Source: Conchocele bisecta | Taxonomy: Eukaryota; Mollusca; Bivalvia; Lucinida; Thyasiridae | Direction of reading: 5' to 3' | Assembly (NCBI GenBank): GCA_029237695.1 | Contig: CM055274.1 | Location: 16,915,505 to 16,979,504, forward strand | DNA length: 64,000 nt | Part shown: piece by piece, positions 1 through 11,007 of the stretch | Numbering within the stretch: position 1 is the stretch's first letter | Layout of the letters: every line of letters starts with the position of its first letter | Position numbers and translations under genes: made by a program | The notes under the pieces: generated by a model | Database searches by the model: none | Seen by the model: the letters and a program-made list of their open reading frames with translations, nothing else | What the model was told of the DNA's origin: nothing

Positions 1-186
1 TTTTCCAAGTTTTTTTTCCGACTTTTCCAAGTTGATAAATGTTAGGGAATTGTGTAAATATTTTTGTGCTGGAATTATTGGTTGCTGAAGGTGTATTCAG
101 ATGGCACTGCTCATCAGTAGGCGCATGACCAAGGTATAAAAGGCTGGTTCATTGGGACAACTGTGCTAGAGGTGGCCGGATTAGCT
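1..186. other. Left flank of the long inverted repeat
   Basis: No gene is visible. Bases 34-72 match, in reverse complement, the spacer sequence at 11501-11542, and 'CGACTTTTCCAAGTT' near base 20 recurs around 11775. A fragment of the same dispersed repeat found in the spacer therefore lies here. The SINE described next begins at about 172. Confidence 0.5.
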
Positions 187-390
187 CAGTAGGTAGAGCG
201 TCGGACTGTGAACCGGAGACCCCGGGTTCGATTCCCACCTTGACCGCTGCGAATGGTCGATTCGGTGTGTCCTTAGGCAAGACGACTTCGTGCTAGCCTA
301 GTCCTATCGGATGGGGACTTAAATAGTCGGTCCCGACATGCAAGGTCATCGAGTCAGTGCCGTCGTTAAATCAAAGCATTTACATTTTAC
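172..390 (+). repeat. tRNA-derived SINE (intact head)
   Basis: The RNA polymerase III A box (TTAGCTCAGTAGG, 181-193) and B box (GGTTCGATTCC) have tRNA spacing. They are followed by a non-tRNA body containing 'GGATGGGGACTTAAA'. The 5' and 3' acceptor halves do not pair, so this is a SINE head and not a working tRNA gene. The same SINE occurs inverted at about 16810-17011, but there it is cut at the A box. That cut is the outer end of the long inverted repeat. Confidence 0.7.
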
Positions 391-600
391 AACCGGACAC
401 AAAGCGAAGTACAGGAGCACAACGCGATAGGGAATTACAGTAAATAGTTAAATTTATTTAGAAACATTAGATAACTTACTCGGTAATAACTTGTAAATTC
501 ATTAAATTAATAACAGTTTTAGATGGACTTAAAGAGTTTTGTTAATTAAATCCCAGCAACATTATAATATGCCAACGGTGATGTATTCTGCAAATGATAT

Positions 601-840
601 TTAACCCTTACACCGTTATCTTAATTTCTTGTGGTCTGCTGTTTATTTTCTATTTTCCATTTTTATCATCAAAAACATGCTTTGCCAGCACTTTAGAATA
701 AATTAAAACATGCATTGACAGCACTACAGAATCATTTCCATTGGAAATGATACTGAAAATGCTGTCAGACCATGTTTTTATTGAGAAATAAGGCAAGATA
801 TAAAAGCAACAGCAGACGACAATTGTTGTGTGTAGCGTAT
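601..840. mobile_element. TTAA-MITE, one end missing
   Basis: Starts with TTAACCCTTA and has the family core: 'GTCTGCTGTTTATTTTC', a palindrome around 'TTTCCATTGGAAA', then 'CAGCAGACGACAATTG'. The other end (normally ...AAGGGTTAA) is replaced by unrelated sequence at about 840. The mirrored copy is at 16360-16594. Relatives recur many times in this window, usually with TTAA at the ends, as expected for piggyBac-mobilised MITEs. Confidence 0.65.
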
Positions 841-1017
841 GGTGGAAAGCAGAATGTCTCTCAAAATAAATGGAAAGTAAACTAGAAATTATATTTGTAA
901 AACACGGATATGACCGCATGGCATACTGGACTCGAGATTGTGTCAAAAAAGAAAATTTTAAGTTTACACAAATTTCAGAAGTCATTTGAGAAAGTCTTAC
1001 AAACATTTTGACGTAAG

Positions 1018-1822
1018 AAAATAGCTAAGTGTTTCAGCACCATTGAAGGGCACAAAGGTCAAGGTCATGTCATTGGTGGTGTGATTGTGTCACACATGTT
1101 CAGGCGAATGAACTGTCCAAACATTAAAGTAATCCTTCATGTAATATTGAAGATATTGCATGTTGGAGACTCTTACAAGCTTCTTTACATAACAAAATGG
1201 CTAAGTGTTTCAGCCAAATTTCGAAGGTGACAAAGGTCAAGGTCGTGTTAATGTGGTACGAGTGTGTGACAAATGTTCAAGTGATTCACGTGTCCAAGTA
1301 TTGAAGCAATCCTTTATGTAATATTGAAGATATTGCATGTTGGAGAAACTCTTACAAACTTTTTGACGTAACAAAATAGCTAAGTGTTTCAGAGACATTT
1401 CGAAGGTGACAAAGGCCAAAGTCATGTTAATGGTGGCGTGAGTGTGTGACAAATGTTCAGGTGATTCAAGTGTCCAAGTATTGAAGCAATCATTCGCGTA
1501 ATATTGAAGATGTTACATGTTGGAGAAACTCTTACAAACTTTTTGACGTAACAAAATAGCTATTATTAAGTGTTTCAGCGACATTTCGAAGGTGACAAAG
1601 GCCAAATGTTCAGGTGATGCAAGTGTCCAAGTATTGAAGTAATCCATCGCGTAATATTGAATATGTTACATGTTGGAGAAAAATTTGTTTACGTAAATGT
1701 ACATGGACGGACGGTGAGACGTACTGACGGACGGACGGAATGACGTACGAAACCTCAAGAGCAACATATAAAAATATGACCCCACCCCCCACCCACTTGC
1801 TATCGCATAAGGGGCATAACAA
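1018..1822 (-). repeat. Tandem ~175-bp units with TCCGTCCG-type head
   Basis: About four diverged units begin near 1020, 1198, 1374 and 1555, each with 'CTAAGTGTTTCAG', 'CGAAGGTGACAAAGG' and 'ATATTGAAGATATTGCATG'. On the minus strand they are preceded by a head (1822 to 1690) with a C-rich/G-rich segment around 'CCCCTTATGCGATAGC' and GTCCGTCC repeats. This matches the architecture of the Helitron-like elements near 55-61 kb, although I cannot place exact ends here. A mirrored copy lies at about 15383-16190. Confidence 0.5.
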
Positions 1823-1854
1823 GTGTGGGTGAATAAGAAATGCAATATTGAATT

Positions 1855-2260
1855 CAGAGCTCCAGATAAGCTGCGTATTTTCTTAATGTATACCCAATTC
1901 AAATTGCAAAAAAAACAACAATTGAAATCAGAAGTAGCGAGTATCAAACAGCAATAAAAAAGTTTTGGTACCTTTATCATGCTGCACAAAACAATAAACA
2001 GACCACAAATATAGCATATTCTGCTTATTTACCATGAAAACACATCTTGGTATTTCATTAGAATTGTCTCCAAGGAGACAATTCTAATGAAAGGCCAAGC
2101 CGCGTTTTCATTTCAAAGCAAACTATTTAATAATTGCTGTCTTTGATGTGTAAACAGTAGTGTGATTTTAGTTTACCAAATTAAAATTTTGAAATATCCA
2201 ATTGCTTCAGAAATGATGGAGTGACAGTACTCAATTACTAATTCCTTATCTGGAGCCCTG
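1855..2260. mobile_element. Foldback MITE, CAGAGCTCCAGATAAG family
   Basis: Begins CAGAGCTCCAGATAAGC and ends ...CTTATCTGGAGCCCTG, with a central palindrome around 'ATTAGAATTGTCTCC'. The mirrored copy in the right arm is at about 14945-15350. Other family members are at 20555-20899, 20964-21356, 28030-28430, 43391-43730 and 49906-50274. Confidence 0.75.
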
Positions 2261-2544
2261 TTGCATTTTTAACGTTTGGAATCAATCAATATTTCAAATT
2301 AATCAGTTTTCGATTTGATTCGGCTCATATTTAAGGGTGGGAATTGGCTTCCTGTGATGGGATAAATGTTGGATTTATGTTGATCCATGGCATTATAGCA
2401 TTACTTACTGAGTAGTTGTAGCAGTGGGAGGCTTTACAGGATACTCTCCCTTCTTCACAAGATCTATAAAACAGTCGAGGCTTCTCTCCACCTGCTGTAT
2501 AAATGTGTGTCCGTGTGTCCCACCCAGGCCGTGCATCAATAGCC

Positions 2545-3614
2545 GGAGGTCTTTCTCTACAATAATAGAGGTATTTCTCTACAATACTCTAACAATAATA
2601 GAGGTTCTCTCTCTACAATAATAGAGGTATTTCTCTACAATAATAGAGGTCTTTCTCTACAATAACAGAGGTATTTCTCTACAATAATAGAGGTCTTTCT
2701 CTACAATAATAGAGGATTTCATCTACAATAATAGAGGTCTTTCTCTACAATAATAGAGGTATTTCTCTACAATATAATAGAGGTATTTCTCTACAATAAT
2801 AGAGGTCTTTCTCTACAATAATAGAGGTATTTCTCTACAATAATAGACGTCTGGTCTTTCTCTACAATAATAGAGGTATATCTCTACAATAATAGAGGTC
2901 TTTCTCTACAATATAGAGTCTCTCTACAATAATAGAGGTCTTTCTCTACAGTATAGATGGTCTTTCAGAGGTATTTCTCTACAATAATAGAGGTCTTTCT
3001 CTACAATAATAGAGGTATTTCTCTACAATAATAGAGGTCTTTCTCTACAATAATAGAGATATTTCTCTACAATAATAGAGGAATATTTCTCTACAATAAT
3101 AGAGGTCTTTCTCTACAAGTAATAGAGGTCAGTCTCTACAATAATAGAGGTATTTCTCTACAGGTAATAGAGGTATTTCTCTACAATAATAGAGGTCTCA
3201 TCTACAATACTGAGAGGTAATAGGTTTCTCTACAGATCTTTCTCTACAGTATAGGTGTTTCCATAAGTCTTTCTATACAATATAGAACAATATAGAGGTC
3301 TTTCTCTAACAATATAGAGGTATTTCTCTACTACAATATAGCTCTAACAATATAGAGGTCTTTCTCTACTACAAAATAGCTCTAACAATATAGAGGTATT
3401 TCTCTAACAATATAGGTCTTTCTTTCTCTACTACAATATAGCTCTAACAATATAGAGGTCTTTCTCTAACAATATGTCTTTAGAGGTATTTCTCTAACAA
3501 TATAGAGGTCTTTCTCTACTACAATATAGCTCAAACAATATAGAGGTATTTCTCTAACAATATGTCTTTAGAGGTATTTCTCTAACAATATAGAGGTCTT
3601 TCTCTACTACAATG
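2545..3614. repeat. Satellite array, left arm (TCTACAATAATAGAGGTCTTTC)
   Basis: A ~21-bp unit reading TCTACAATAATAGAGGTATT on this strand is repeated about 50 times, with variants near the inner end that carry 'TCTAACAATATAGAGG' and 'TACTACAATATAGCTC'. It is the reverse complement of the array at 13390-14660 and related to 5106-7667. Each unit holds the short inverted pair TAGAG/CTCTA. There are no unique spacers, so it is not a CRISPR array. Confidence 0.95.
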
Positions 3615-3616
3615 TA

Positions 3617-4088
3617 GAGAATACCAGGCTAGTGTCTTTTGATATCAAGTTTATGAGGCAAGGCGTAGGAAACGCATAGGAATTTCCGAGGCTCAGCCGA
3701 GGAAATTCCATGCATTTCCGAGCCGAGCCTGACAAACTTGATATCAAGACACTAGCCTGGGCCCGGTTGCTCAAAACATCCGTTAGCTTAACGGACTGTT
3801 AAATCCTTAACTGAATGGTTAAAATCTCTGTTAAAACAGAGATTTTAACCATTCAGTTAAGGATTTAACAGTCCGTTAATGATTTAACAGTCTGGGCCCG
3901 GTTGTTCAAAACATCAATTAGCTTAATGGACTGTTAAATCCTTAACTGAATGGTTAAAATCTCTATTAAAACAGAGATTTTAACCATTCAGTTAAGAATT
4001 TAACAGTCCGTTAAGCTAACGGATGTTTTGAGCAACCGGGCCCTGTTAAGCTAACTGGTGTTTTGAACAACTGGGCCCTGGTATTCTC
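3617..4088. mobile_element. Foldback terminal domain of the recombinase transposon (left-arm copy)
   Basis: Runs from GAGAATACCAGGCTAG to ...GGTATTCTC. The outer ~150 bp is a hairpin ('GATATCAAGTTTAT' pairs with 'AAACTTGATATC'). Inside it lie two or more palindromic units starting GGGCCCGGTTG with the inverted core 'TTAAATCCTTAACTGAATGG'. It abuts TTTATCAGGTAAC at 4089, the same junction as 12907/12908 in the right arm. Confidence 0.7.
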
Positions 4089-5105
4089 TTTATCAGGTAA
4101 CTGGTTTCATTAAGCAGACAAACATTTTCAGACCAGATGTGGAAGTGCGTATTGCGCAATCTATTTTGTTCGGCGCAAGAAACAGTGTTTCGAGCCGATG
4201 ACCGATATTAATCTGTTGCAAAATAATCCAATTCAGTGAAGCAAATATTTACCAACCCTGGTCGGATTTTAGTCAATTTATATAATAAATACATTTTTTA
4301 TCAATTTAACAAAAGTTTAATTTATATTAAAGGGTTGAATATATAGTCAATATCATTTAACCGATAATCTGTGTCGCCACAGTAATCAACTGCAAGTGTG
4401 TGAAATTTGAAACCAAGATGGCGGACACAGTCCGATTCAGAGTTTCTAACAACTTGGATGGGGATTCTGAATATCAGGCTGTGCAGAACTACAATACACA
4501 TTCATCGTGTTTATATGGAGATTCGCACCAAAGAATGGCGATTAAAATTGCTGCCATTGCTGCGTTGACACGGACATCGCGCTGACATGATGGCTTGACC
4601 CTTGTGCAACCGACTGAACTGGCATCGACATTGTAGCACCTGGTCGAGTAGGTGGGTGGGGAATAGGAACAGGTGAAGCATTGGAATGGACATCTGCGGA
4701 AATACTTCTCGCAATGGGGCTCATATTTGCATCACTGCTGGTAACTGTATGTGGTGTCTTTGTGTTTTTCTTTGATGGACAATTACTCAAAATTTCGGAA
4801 CACTTTCTTTGATTTTTTTCTTCAATAACACTGTAGTTCAGAATTGACTGGACATTTTTATGTAAGATAATGTCCGTGGGTGGTATGTTGCTGTCCCTCA
4901 AATTCTGGACAAGGTGTTTTCTAGCAGAGTGACTTGTGATTCACTTAGCCGGATCCAAATTTCCCTTTTTGGCCATAATTTTTAGAAGCGACCAAAGTTT
5001 TTTTGCTCCCACACGTTGCCTTGTAAACCACTGACTGTCTTTATCGGTCACTTCCTAGCCTTGCCTGATAAACTTGATATCACAAGACACTAACTAGCCT
5101 GGTAT
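4089..5105 (-). mobile_element. Inverted copy of the 3' part of the recombinase transposon
   Basis: Reverse complement of 11889-12907. It contains the recombinase C-terminal exon on the minus strand (4542-5051) and ends at 5105 within a partial copy of the GAGAATACC... terminal domain. This inner limit coincides with the palindrome arm boundary. The N-terminal exons are not duplicated. Confidence 0.75.
4542..5051 (-). pseudogene. Crypton-type tyrosine recombinase, C-terminal exon (left-arm copy)
   Basis: On the minus strand this encodes the catalytic C-terminus of a tyrosine recombinase of the KIAA1958/ZMYM-like (Crypton, DUF3504-associated) type. Visible in order are 'KDSQWFTRQRVGAKKLW', 'LLKIMAKKGNLDPAK', then 'SHSARKHLVQNLRDSNIPP' (the HxxR box), 'HKNVQSILNYS' with the candidate nucleophile Tyr, and a Ser/Pro-rich tail. 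A TGA (4941-4943) lies just before the HxxR box and is shared with the right-arm copy. The usual 'TGH' preceding HKNVQS is shortened here. Unlike the right arm, this copy keeps the reading frame at 'IMAKKG' and at 'EEKNQRKCSE'. The N-terminal exons lie only in the spacer (8137-11294), so the fragment cannot make a protein alone. Family assignment rests on motif order and is firm; function is lost. Confidence 0.8.
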
Positions 5106-7667
5106 ATTTTCAGAGAAATACCTCTATGTTGTAGATAAAGACCTCTATATTGTAGAGAAATTGTAGTATAGAAATACCTCTATATTGTAGAGAAATACCT
5201 CTGTATTGTAGAGAAATTGTAGTATAGAAAGACATCTATATTGTAGAGAAAGACCTCTATATTGTAGAGATATTGTAGTATAGAAATACCTCTATATTGT
5301 CGAGAAAGACCTCTTCATTGTTAAATTGTAGTATAGAAAGACCTCTATATTGTAGAGAAATTGTAGTACAGAAAGACCTCTATATTGTTAGAGAAATACC
5401 TCTATATTGTAGAGAAATACCTCTATATTGTAGAGAAATACCTCTATATTGTAGAGAAATTGTAGTATAGAAAGATTTCTATATTGTAGAGAAATTGTAG
5501 TATAGAAAGACCTCTATATTGTTGAGAAAAACCTGTACATTGTAGAGAAATTGTAGTATAGAAAGACCTCTATATTGTAGAGAAAGACCTCTATATTGTA
5601 AAGCAATTGTAGTATAGAAAGACCGCTATGTTGTCAAGAAAGACCCCTACATTGTAGAGAAATTGTAGTATAGAAAGACCTGTATATTGTAGAGAAAGAC
5701 CTCTTATATTGTAAAGAAATTGTAGTATAGAAAGACCGATATATTGTCGAGAAAGACCTCTATATTGTAGAGAAATTGTAGTATAGAAAAACCTCTATAT
5801 TGTTAGAGAAATACCTCTATATTGTAGAGAAATACCTCCATATTGTAGAGAAATTGTAGTATAGAAATACCTCTATATTGTAGAGAAATACCTCTATATT
5901 GTAGATAAATTGTAGTATAGAAATACGTCTATATTGTAGTTAAATACCTCTATATTGTAGAGAAATTGTATTGTAGTATAGAAATACGTCTATATTGTAG
6001 TTAAATACCTCTATATTGTAGAGAAATTGTAGTATAGAAAAACCTCTATATTGTTAGAGAAATACCTCTATATTGTAGAGAAATACCTCCATATTGTAGA
6101 GAAATTGTAGTATAGAAAGACCTCTACATTGTAGAGAAATTGTAGTATAGAAATACCTCTATATTGTAGAGAAATACCTCTATATTGTAGATAAATTGTA
6201 GTATAGAAATACCTCTATATTGTAGAGAAATACCTCTATATTGTAGATAAATTGTAGTATAGAAATACCTCTATATTGTAGAGAAATACCTCTATATTGT
6301 AGATAAATTGTAGTATAGAAATACCTCTATATTGTAGTTAAATACCTCTATATTGTAGAGAAATTGTAGTATATAGAAAAACCTCTATATTGTTAGAGAA
6401 ATACCTCTATATTGTAGAGAAATACCTCCATATTGTAGAGAAATTGTAGTATAGAAAGACCTCTACATTGTAGAGAAATTGTAGTATAGAATACCTCTAT
6501 ATTGTAGAGAAATACCTCTATATTGTAGATAAATTGTAGTATAGAAATACCTCTATATTGTAGAGAAATACCTCTATATTGTAGATAATTTGTAGTATAG
6601 AAATACCTCTATATTGTAGAGAAATACCTCTATATTGTAGAGAAATTGTAGTATAGAAAAACCTCTATATTGTAGAGAAATTGTAGTATAGAAATACCTC
6701 TATATTGTTGAGAAAGACCTGAACATTGTAGAGAAATTGTAGTATAGAAAGACCTCTATATTGTAGAGAAAGACCTCTATATTGTAAAGCAATTGTAGTA
6801 TAGAAAGACCGCTATGTTGTCGAGAAAGACCCCTACATTGTAGAGAAATTGTAGTATAGAAAGACCTCTATATTGTAGAGAAAGACCTCTATATTGTAAA
6901 GAAATTGTAGTGTAGAAAGACCGCTATATTGTCGAGAAAGACCTCTATATTGTAGAGAAATTGTAGTATAGAAAAACCTCTATATTGTTAGAGAAACACC
7001 TCTATATTGTAGAGAAATACCTCCATATTGTAGAGAAATTGTAGTATAGAAAGACCTCTACATTGTAGAGAAATTGTAGTATAGAAATACCTCTATATTG
7101 TAGAGAAATACCTCTATATTGTAGATAAATTGTAGTATATAAATACCTCTATATTGTAGAGAAATACCTCTATATTGTAGAGAAATTGTAGTATAGAAAT
7201 ACCTCTATATTGTAGTTAAATACCTCTATATTGTAGAGAAATTGTAGTATAGAAAGACCTCTATATTATAGAGAAATTGTAGTATATAAATACCTCTATA
7301 TTGTAGAGAAAAACCTCTACATTGTAGAGAAAGACCTCCATGTTAGAGAAATTAGAGAAACATCTCTATCTTCTAGTAGAGAAAGACCTCTATATTGTAG
7401 TAAGACCTCTATGTTAGTGAAATACCTCTATATTGTAAAGAAATACCTCTATATTGTAGTACGGCCTCTTTGTTAGAGAAAGACCTGTAATAGAGAAAGA
7501 CCTCTATATTGTTTGAGCTATATTGTAGTAGAGAAATACCTCTATATTGTTAGAGAAAGACCTCTATATTACCTCTATATTGTTAGAGCTATATTGTAGT
7601 AGAGAAAGACCTCTATATTGTTAGAGCTATATTGTAGTAGAGAAAGACCTCTATATTGTTAGAGCTA
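5106..7667. repeat. Satellite array (AGAAATACCTCTATATTGTAG), 5' of the transposon
   Basis: About 2.6 kb of a ~21-bp unit, AGAAATACCTCTATATTGTAG, often in a longer composite with 'AGAAATTGTAGTATAG'. The last ~170 bp change to 'GTTAGAGCTATATTGTAGTAGAG'. The same variant resumes on the far side of the transposon at 13395-13690 on the same strand, so the two arrays were one before the insertion. Confidence 0.95.
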
Positions 7668-8136
7668 TTTATCAGGTTACTTGCGTTGTATTGTCCGAAT
7701 ATACATTGACTGATGACATTCACTGTTATCAGTCACTGACGTGATACAAACATCCGGGTCACTACTAATTCCGGAACTACATTTACCGTAATGTGGAACT
7801 ACTTTCGCCCCAGTTCACGTTACCTTTTCTATGCAAATGAGATGGGTCAAATACCGGTGTAGGTCAAAGGTTATTTTTACGCATTGTTTGCGATGTAACT
7901 GTCATTATAGTTAACAATAAAAAACACTAATTAAAACTAAGTATAATCAACTTATAAATCATTCCAAAACATTTGCTTACACAATTGAGATGTGGACAAC
8001 GACTTTTCTCATAAAAACTGCCTTTTTTCAAGTTTATATTTTTTGACAGAGATGCCACCTACATTTTGACAGCTGCGGATCTAGCAGTAAAAAATATCGT
8101 CGTCTGCTCACTTGTACACACTGTCACTGTAAAACA
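7668..8136 (+). promoter_or_regulatory. Transposon left end and presumed recombinase 5' region
   Basis: The first ~100 bp align with the reverse complement of 34620-34711: TTTATCAGGT, TGTATTG, CCGAATA and TGACTGAT occur in the same order. This end is thus conserved between long and short copies. The remainder up to the ATG at 8137 must hold any promoter; I see no convincing TATA box. Confidence 0.45.
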
Positions 8137-8297
8137 ATGTTGGATGAAGCGCCAAATTTTTCAATACGCTGGGACGAGCTGATGGCAATAGAAGCAGAAG
8201 AACTGAATGAAGGCCTTAATAGGCATTTAAGACTGCAATTCTTGAATGAAGATGAAAGCCAAGAAACATCAGAAACCAGCAAAGTGCCTTTAAACAG
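8137..8297 (+). CDS. Recombinase first coding exon (predicted)
   Basis: ATG at 8137-8139 opens 53 codons plus 2 nt, an acidic N-terminus including 'MLDEAPNFSIRWDELMAIE' and 'EDESQETSETSKVPLN'. It ends in a good donor, AACAG/GTGACA. The phase (2 nt) joins cleanly to an ATAG/TGAAAC acceptor at 10337/10338, giving ...KVPLN-S-ETRPVGAEG. Too short for homology by itself; support comes from frame, splice phase and position upstream of the recognisable exon 2. It encodes no known motif, and acidic unstructured N-termini are common in this family. Confidence 0.5.
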
Positions 8298-8646
8298 GTG
8301 ACAATATTCAATAAAAAGAGCAAAAAAAAGAATCAGAACTATGACAAAGAAATGAAATGACCCAATTACAACAATTTGGGAAACCGGGGTGGTTTTTGGG
8401 CTGGGGAATGGGTAGACATAGCACTATGGCTTTACTAACGTTACATAGCAAAGTAAATAATAAATGATAAAAGTCAGATAATGAAAAATAGAAGTTAAAC
8501 ATGATATAGAGACATGGCATGTTAGTCTAGGGAATGGGGTGTGGGGGGGATAATGCAGTTTTGATGATGGTTAGTATAACACCTTGGAATTAGACACAAA
8601 CTAAAAATCTGCATGAGCAGACACTACTAGACAGGTAGAGTAAGTG
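8298..8646. other. Intron sequence, no feature seen
   Basis: Unique AT-rich sequence between the first exon and the minisatellite. No repeat family or coding potential was recognised. Confidence 0.4.
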
Positions 8647-9935
8647 TACCTGGCTTCCCACAGTGTACCTGGCTTCCCACAGTGTACCTGGCTTCCCACA
8701 TCCCACAGTGTACCTGGCTTCCCACATCCCACAGTGTACCTGGCTTCCCACATCCCACAGTGTACCTGGCTTCCCACAGTGTACCTGGCTTCCCACAGTG
8801 TACCTGGCCTCCCACAGTGTACCTGGCTTCCCACAGTGTACCTGGCCTCCCACAGTGTACCTGGCTTCCCACAGTGTACCTGGCCTCCCACAGTGTACCT
8901 GGCTTCCCACAGTGTACCTGGCTTCCCACACCGTGTACCTGGCTTTCCACAGTGTACCTGGCTTCCCACACAGTGTACCTGCTTCCACAGTGTACCTGGC
9001 TTCACAGTACCTGGCTTTCCCACAGGCACCATGTACTGGCTTCCACCCACAGTTACCTGGCTCCACAGTGTACCTGGCTTCCCACTCATGTACCTGGCTT
9101 CACAGTGTACCTGGCTTCCCCACAGTGACTGTTCCACATGTACCTGGCTTCCCACAGTGTACCTGGCTTCCCACAGTTACCTGGCTTCCCACAGTGGTTA
9201 CAGCCTCCCACATGTAGTACCTGCTTCCCACAGTGTACCTGGCTTCACCCACATGCTTCCCACATGTACCTGGCTTCCCACACCGTGTACCTGGCTTCCC
9301 ACAGTGTACCTGGCTTCCCACATGTACCTGGCTTCCACACCCACACAGTGTACTGGCTTTCCACAGTGTACCTGGCTTCCCACAGTCCACAGTGTACCTG
9401 GCTTCCCACACAGTGTACCTGGCTTCCCACAGTGTACCTGGCTTCCCACACAGTGTACCTGGCTTCCCACAGTGTACCTGGCTTCCCACAGTGTACCTGG
9501 CTTCCCACAGTCCACAATGTACCTGGCTTCCCACAGTGTACCTGCTTCCCACAGTGTACCTGGCTTCCCACAGTGTACCTCAGTGTACCTGGCTTCCCAC
9601 AGTGTACCTGGCTTCCCACTACCTGGCTTCCCACAGTGTACCTGGCTTCCCACAGTCCACAATGTACCTGGCTTCCCACAGTGTACCTGCTTCCCACAGT
9701 GTACCTGGCTTCCCACAGTGTACCTGGCTTCCCACACAGGTGTTAACCATGGCTTACCACAGTGTACCTGGCTTCCCACAGTGTACCTGGCTTCCCACAG
9801 TCCACAATGTACCTGGCTTCCCACAGTGTACCTTGCTTTCCACAGTGTACCTGGCTTCCCACAGTGTACCTGGCTTCCCACAGTCTACCTGGCTTCCCAC
9901 AGTGTACCTGGCTGTGTACTTGGCTTCCCACAGTC
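8647..9935. repeat. 19-bp minisatellite AGTGTACCTGGCTTCCCAC
   Basis: About 65 units of AGTGTACCTGGCTTCCCAC, with some units truncated (for example 'CCACAGTCCAC', 'CAATGTACC'). A 19-bp period without stops leaves several frames open on both strands, which explains the long repetitive ORFs here; they are not genes. The unit resembles the terminus of the MITE that follows (GTACCTGGCTTCGCACACC), so the array probably grew from that terminus. It lies in the first intron of the recombinase gene. Confidence 0.95.
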
Positions 9936-10118
9936 TACCTGGCTTCGCACACCTCGGTATTTTACTTTGACTGTTCATGCGGTTTTCTGATGACATGTTT
10001 TTTGACCGAATGTATTTACACAATTCAGAAAAACAGAGGCATCAAACAAGTAAAATACATAGGTGTGCGAAGCCAGGTACACTACGTGAAGCCAGTTACA
10101 CTGTGAGAAGCCAGGTAC
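9936..10118. mobile_element. MITE with TACCTGGCTTCGCACACC ends
   Basis: Starts TACCTGGCTTCGCACACCTCGG and ends AGGTGTGCGAAGCCAGGTAC (10080). A few inverted minisatellite-like units (GAAGCCAGTTACAC) follow. A sister copy is at 11308-11466. Internal 'TTTTCTGATGACATG' has no coding capacity. Confidence 0.75.
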
Positions 10119-10337
10119 ATTTACTCCCAAGATATTACAAGTGACCCGTCCTACTTTTATATGATTAAAAGAAAAACATTTGTTCTGATTCTGGGAATTA
10201 GACATAAATTTTCACAAATTAGATCTACAAATGTAAAGTTTGCATGGCATGAGAATTTTTGTAAATAATTTGTTATAATTTGATCATTTCTGGTGCCAAA
10301 GGTCTGAATTTTTTGATAATTAAATTACATACAATAG

Positions 10338-10686
10338 TGAAACAAGACCGGTGGGAGCTGAAGGAGTATCAAACAATGCAAACAATGTTGGTATGAAATT
10401 TGACGATGATGACAAATGGTGTTCCGAGGTTGATTTAGGAGAAACTGTGTCCCCCAATCTAGATGACCAGGGGAAAAAAGAGGAACTCAATAAAAACTAT
10501 GTCAAAATGACCACTGAAGATGTACAGAAATTCATTAATGGTCAAGAAAATTTAAACACAAGAAGAAAGACATTGATGGACACTCAACGTTTTGAAAATT
10601 TTCTTAGGTCAAATGGTGAACGTCGCGAGATGACTGGAATTCCTGCAGATGAACTCGACACACAAGTAGCAAATTTTATTTTGTAG
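10338..10686 (+). pseudogene. Crypton-type tyrosine recombinase, N-terminal domain exon
   Basis: After the predicted acceptor, an acidic linker (GMKFDDDDKWCSEVDLGE) leads into the conserved N-terminal domain of KIAA1958/ZMYM-like Crypton proteins: 'TTEDVQKFINGQENLNTR', 'KTLMDTQRFENFLRSNGE', 'ELDTQVANFIL'. A TAG at 10684-10686 interrupts the frame where related proteins continue. The next codons still read 'ARRNDGTEYEPTSLRGMIG', a hallmark of the family, up to about 10753, where a MITE is inserted. The homology thus runs straight through the stop, so this is a mutated exon and not a natural end. In relatives this domain precedes the tyrosine-recombinase core and probably binds DNA. Confidence 0.8.
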
Positions 10687-10755
10687 GCGAGACGAAATGA
10701 TGGTACAGAGTACGAACCCACATCACTACGGGGAATGATTGGCAGTATTGATCTG

Positions 10756-11003
10756 TAGCAAAGTATACTTTGAGGGCGAAATTTTCCATTTTATGATTAA
10801 TTTATTAATTTTTATTATACTGAATTTATTACATTATCACAGCCAATTTGGCTGTGATAATGTAATAAATTCAGTATAATAAATCTGCATACTTTTAACC
10901 ATCAAATATATGCAGTTGTTAGTTTTATATGAAATAATGCATTTCAGGAAAGATAAATGATTACTCCCTCAAAGTATACTTTGCTAGATAAGTATACTTT
11001 GCA
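10756..11003. mobile_element. MITE with GTATACTTTGAGGG ends, inserted in a recombinase exon
   Basis: Begins 'AAGTATACTTTGAGGGCG' and ends 'CCCTCAAAGTATACTTTGC'. A long inverted core around 'CCAATTTGG' is flanked by 'TTATTACATTATCACAG'. It separates coding sequence for '...LRGMIGSID' from 'LLKLKRMGYQRTIF', contiguous in relatives. Other copies: 19441-19646, 26548-26690 (partial) and 31163-31373. Confidence 0.8.
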
Positions 11004-11007
11004 ATTT

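Larger units (their letters stand above)
187..5105. repeat. Left arm of a long inverted repeat
   Basis: This segment is the near-identical reverse complement of 11889-17011. Matched landmarks are the SINE (187 with 17011), TTAA-MITE (601 with 16594), satellite array (2545-3614 with 13390-14660), the 'CAAGATGGCGGACAC' segment (4413 with 12585) and the recombinase 3' exon (4542-5051 with 11943-12549). Position sums stay near 17198 outside the satellite and near 16994 inside it, so the arms differ mainly in satellite copy number plus scattered small indels. No target-site duplication is visible at the outer ends. Confidence 0.9.

Noticed and set aside
176..246. tRNA-His-like gene (A box, B box, GTG at the anticodon position)
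   Set aside because: The acceptor stem does not pair and the sequence continues into a SINE body; the copy near 17 kb is truncated in the same head.
4400..4585. Short plus-strand ORF MKFETKMADTVRF...
   Set aside because: Lies in the 3' part of the recombinase transposon opposite the true coding strand; no splice or homology support.
2545..7667. CRISPR-like regular repeats
   Set aside because: There are no unique spacers; units are head-to-tail satellites in a eukaryotic genome.
8590..10106. Many long overlapping ORFs on both strands (up to 448 codons) rich in repeated Pro/Trp/Leu or Gly/Val/His
   Set aside because: All come from the 19-bp minisatellite, which has no stop in several frames; they are shadows of the repeat.
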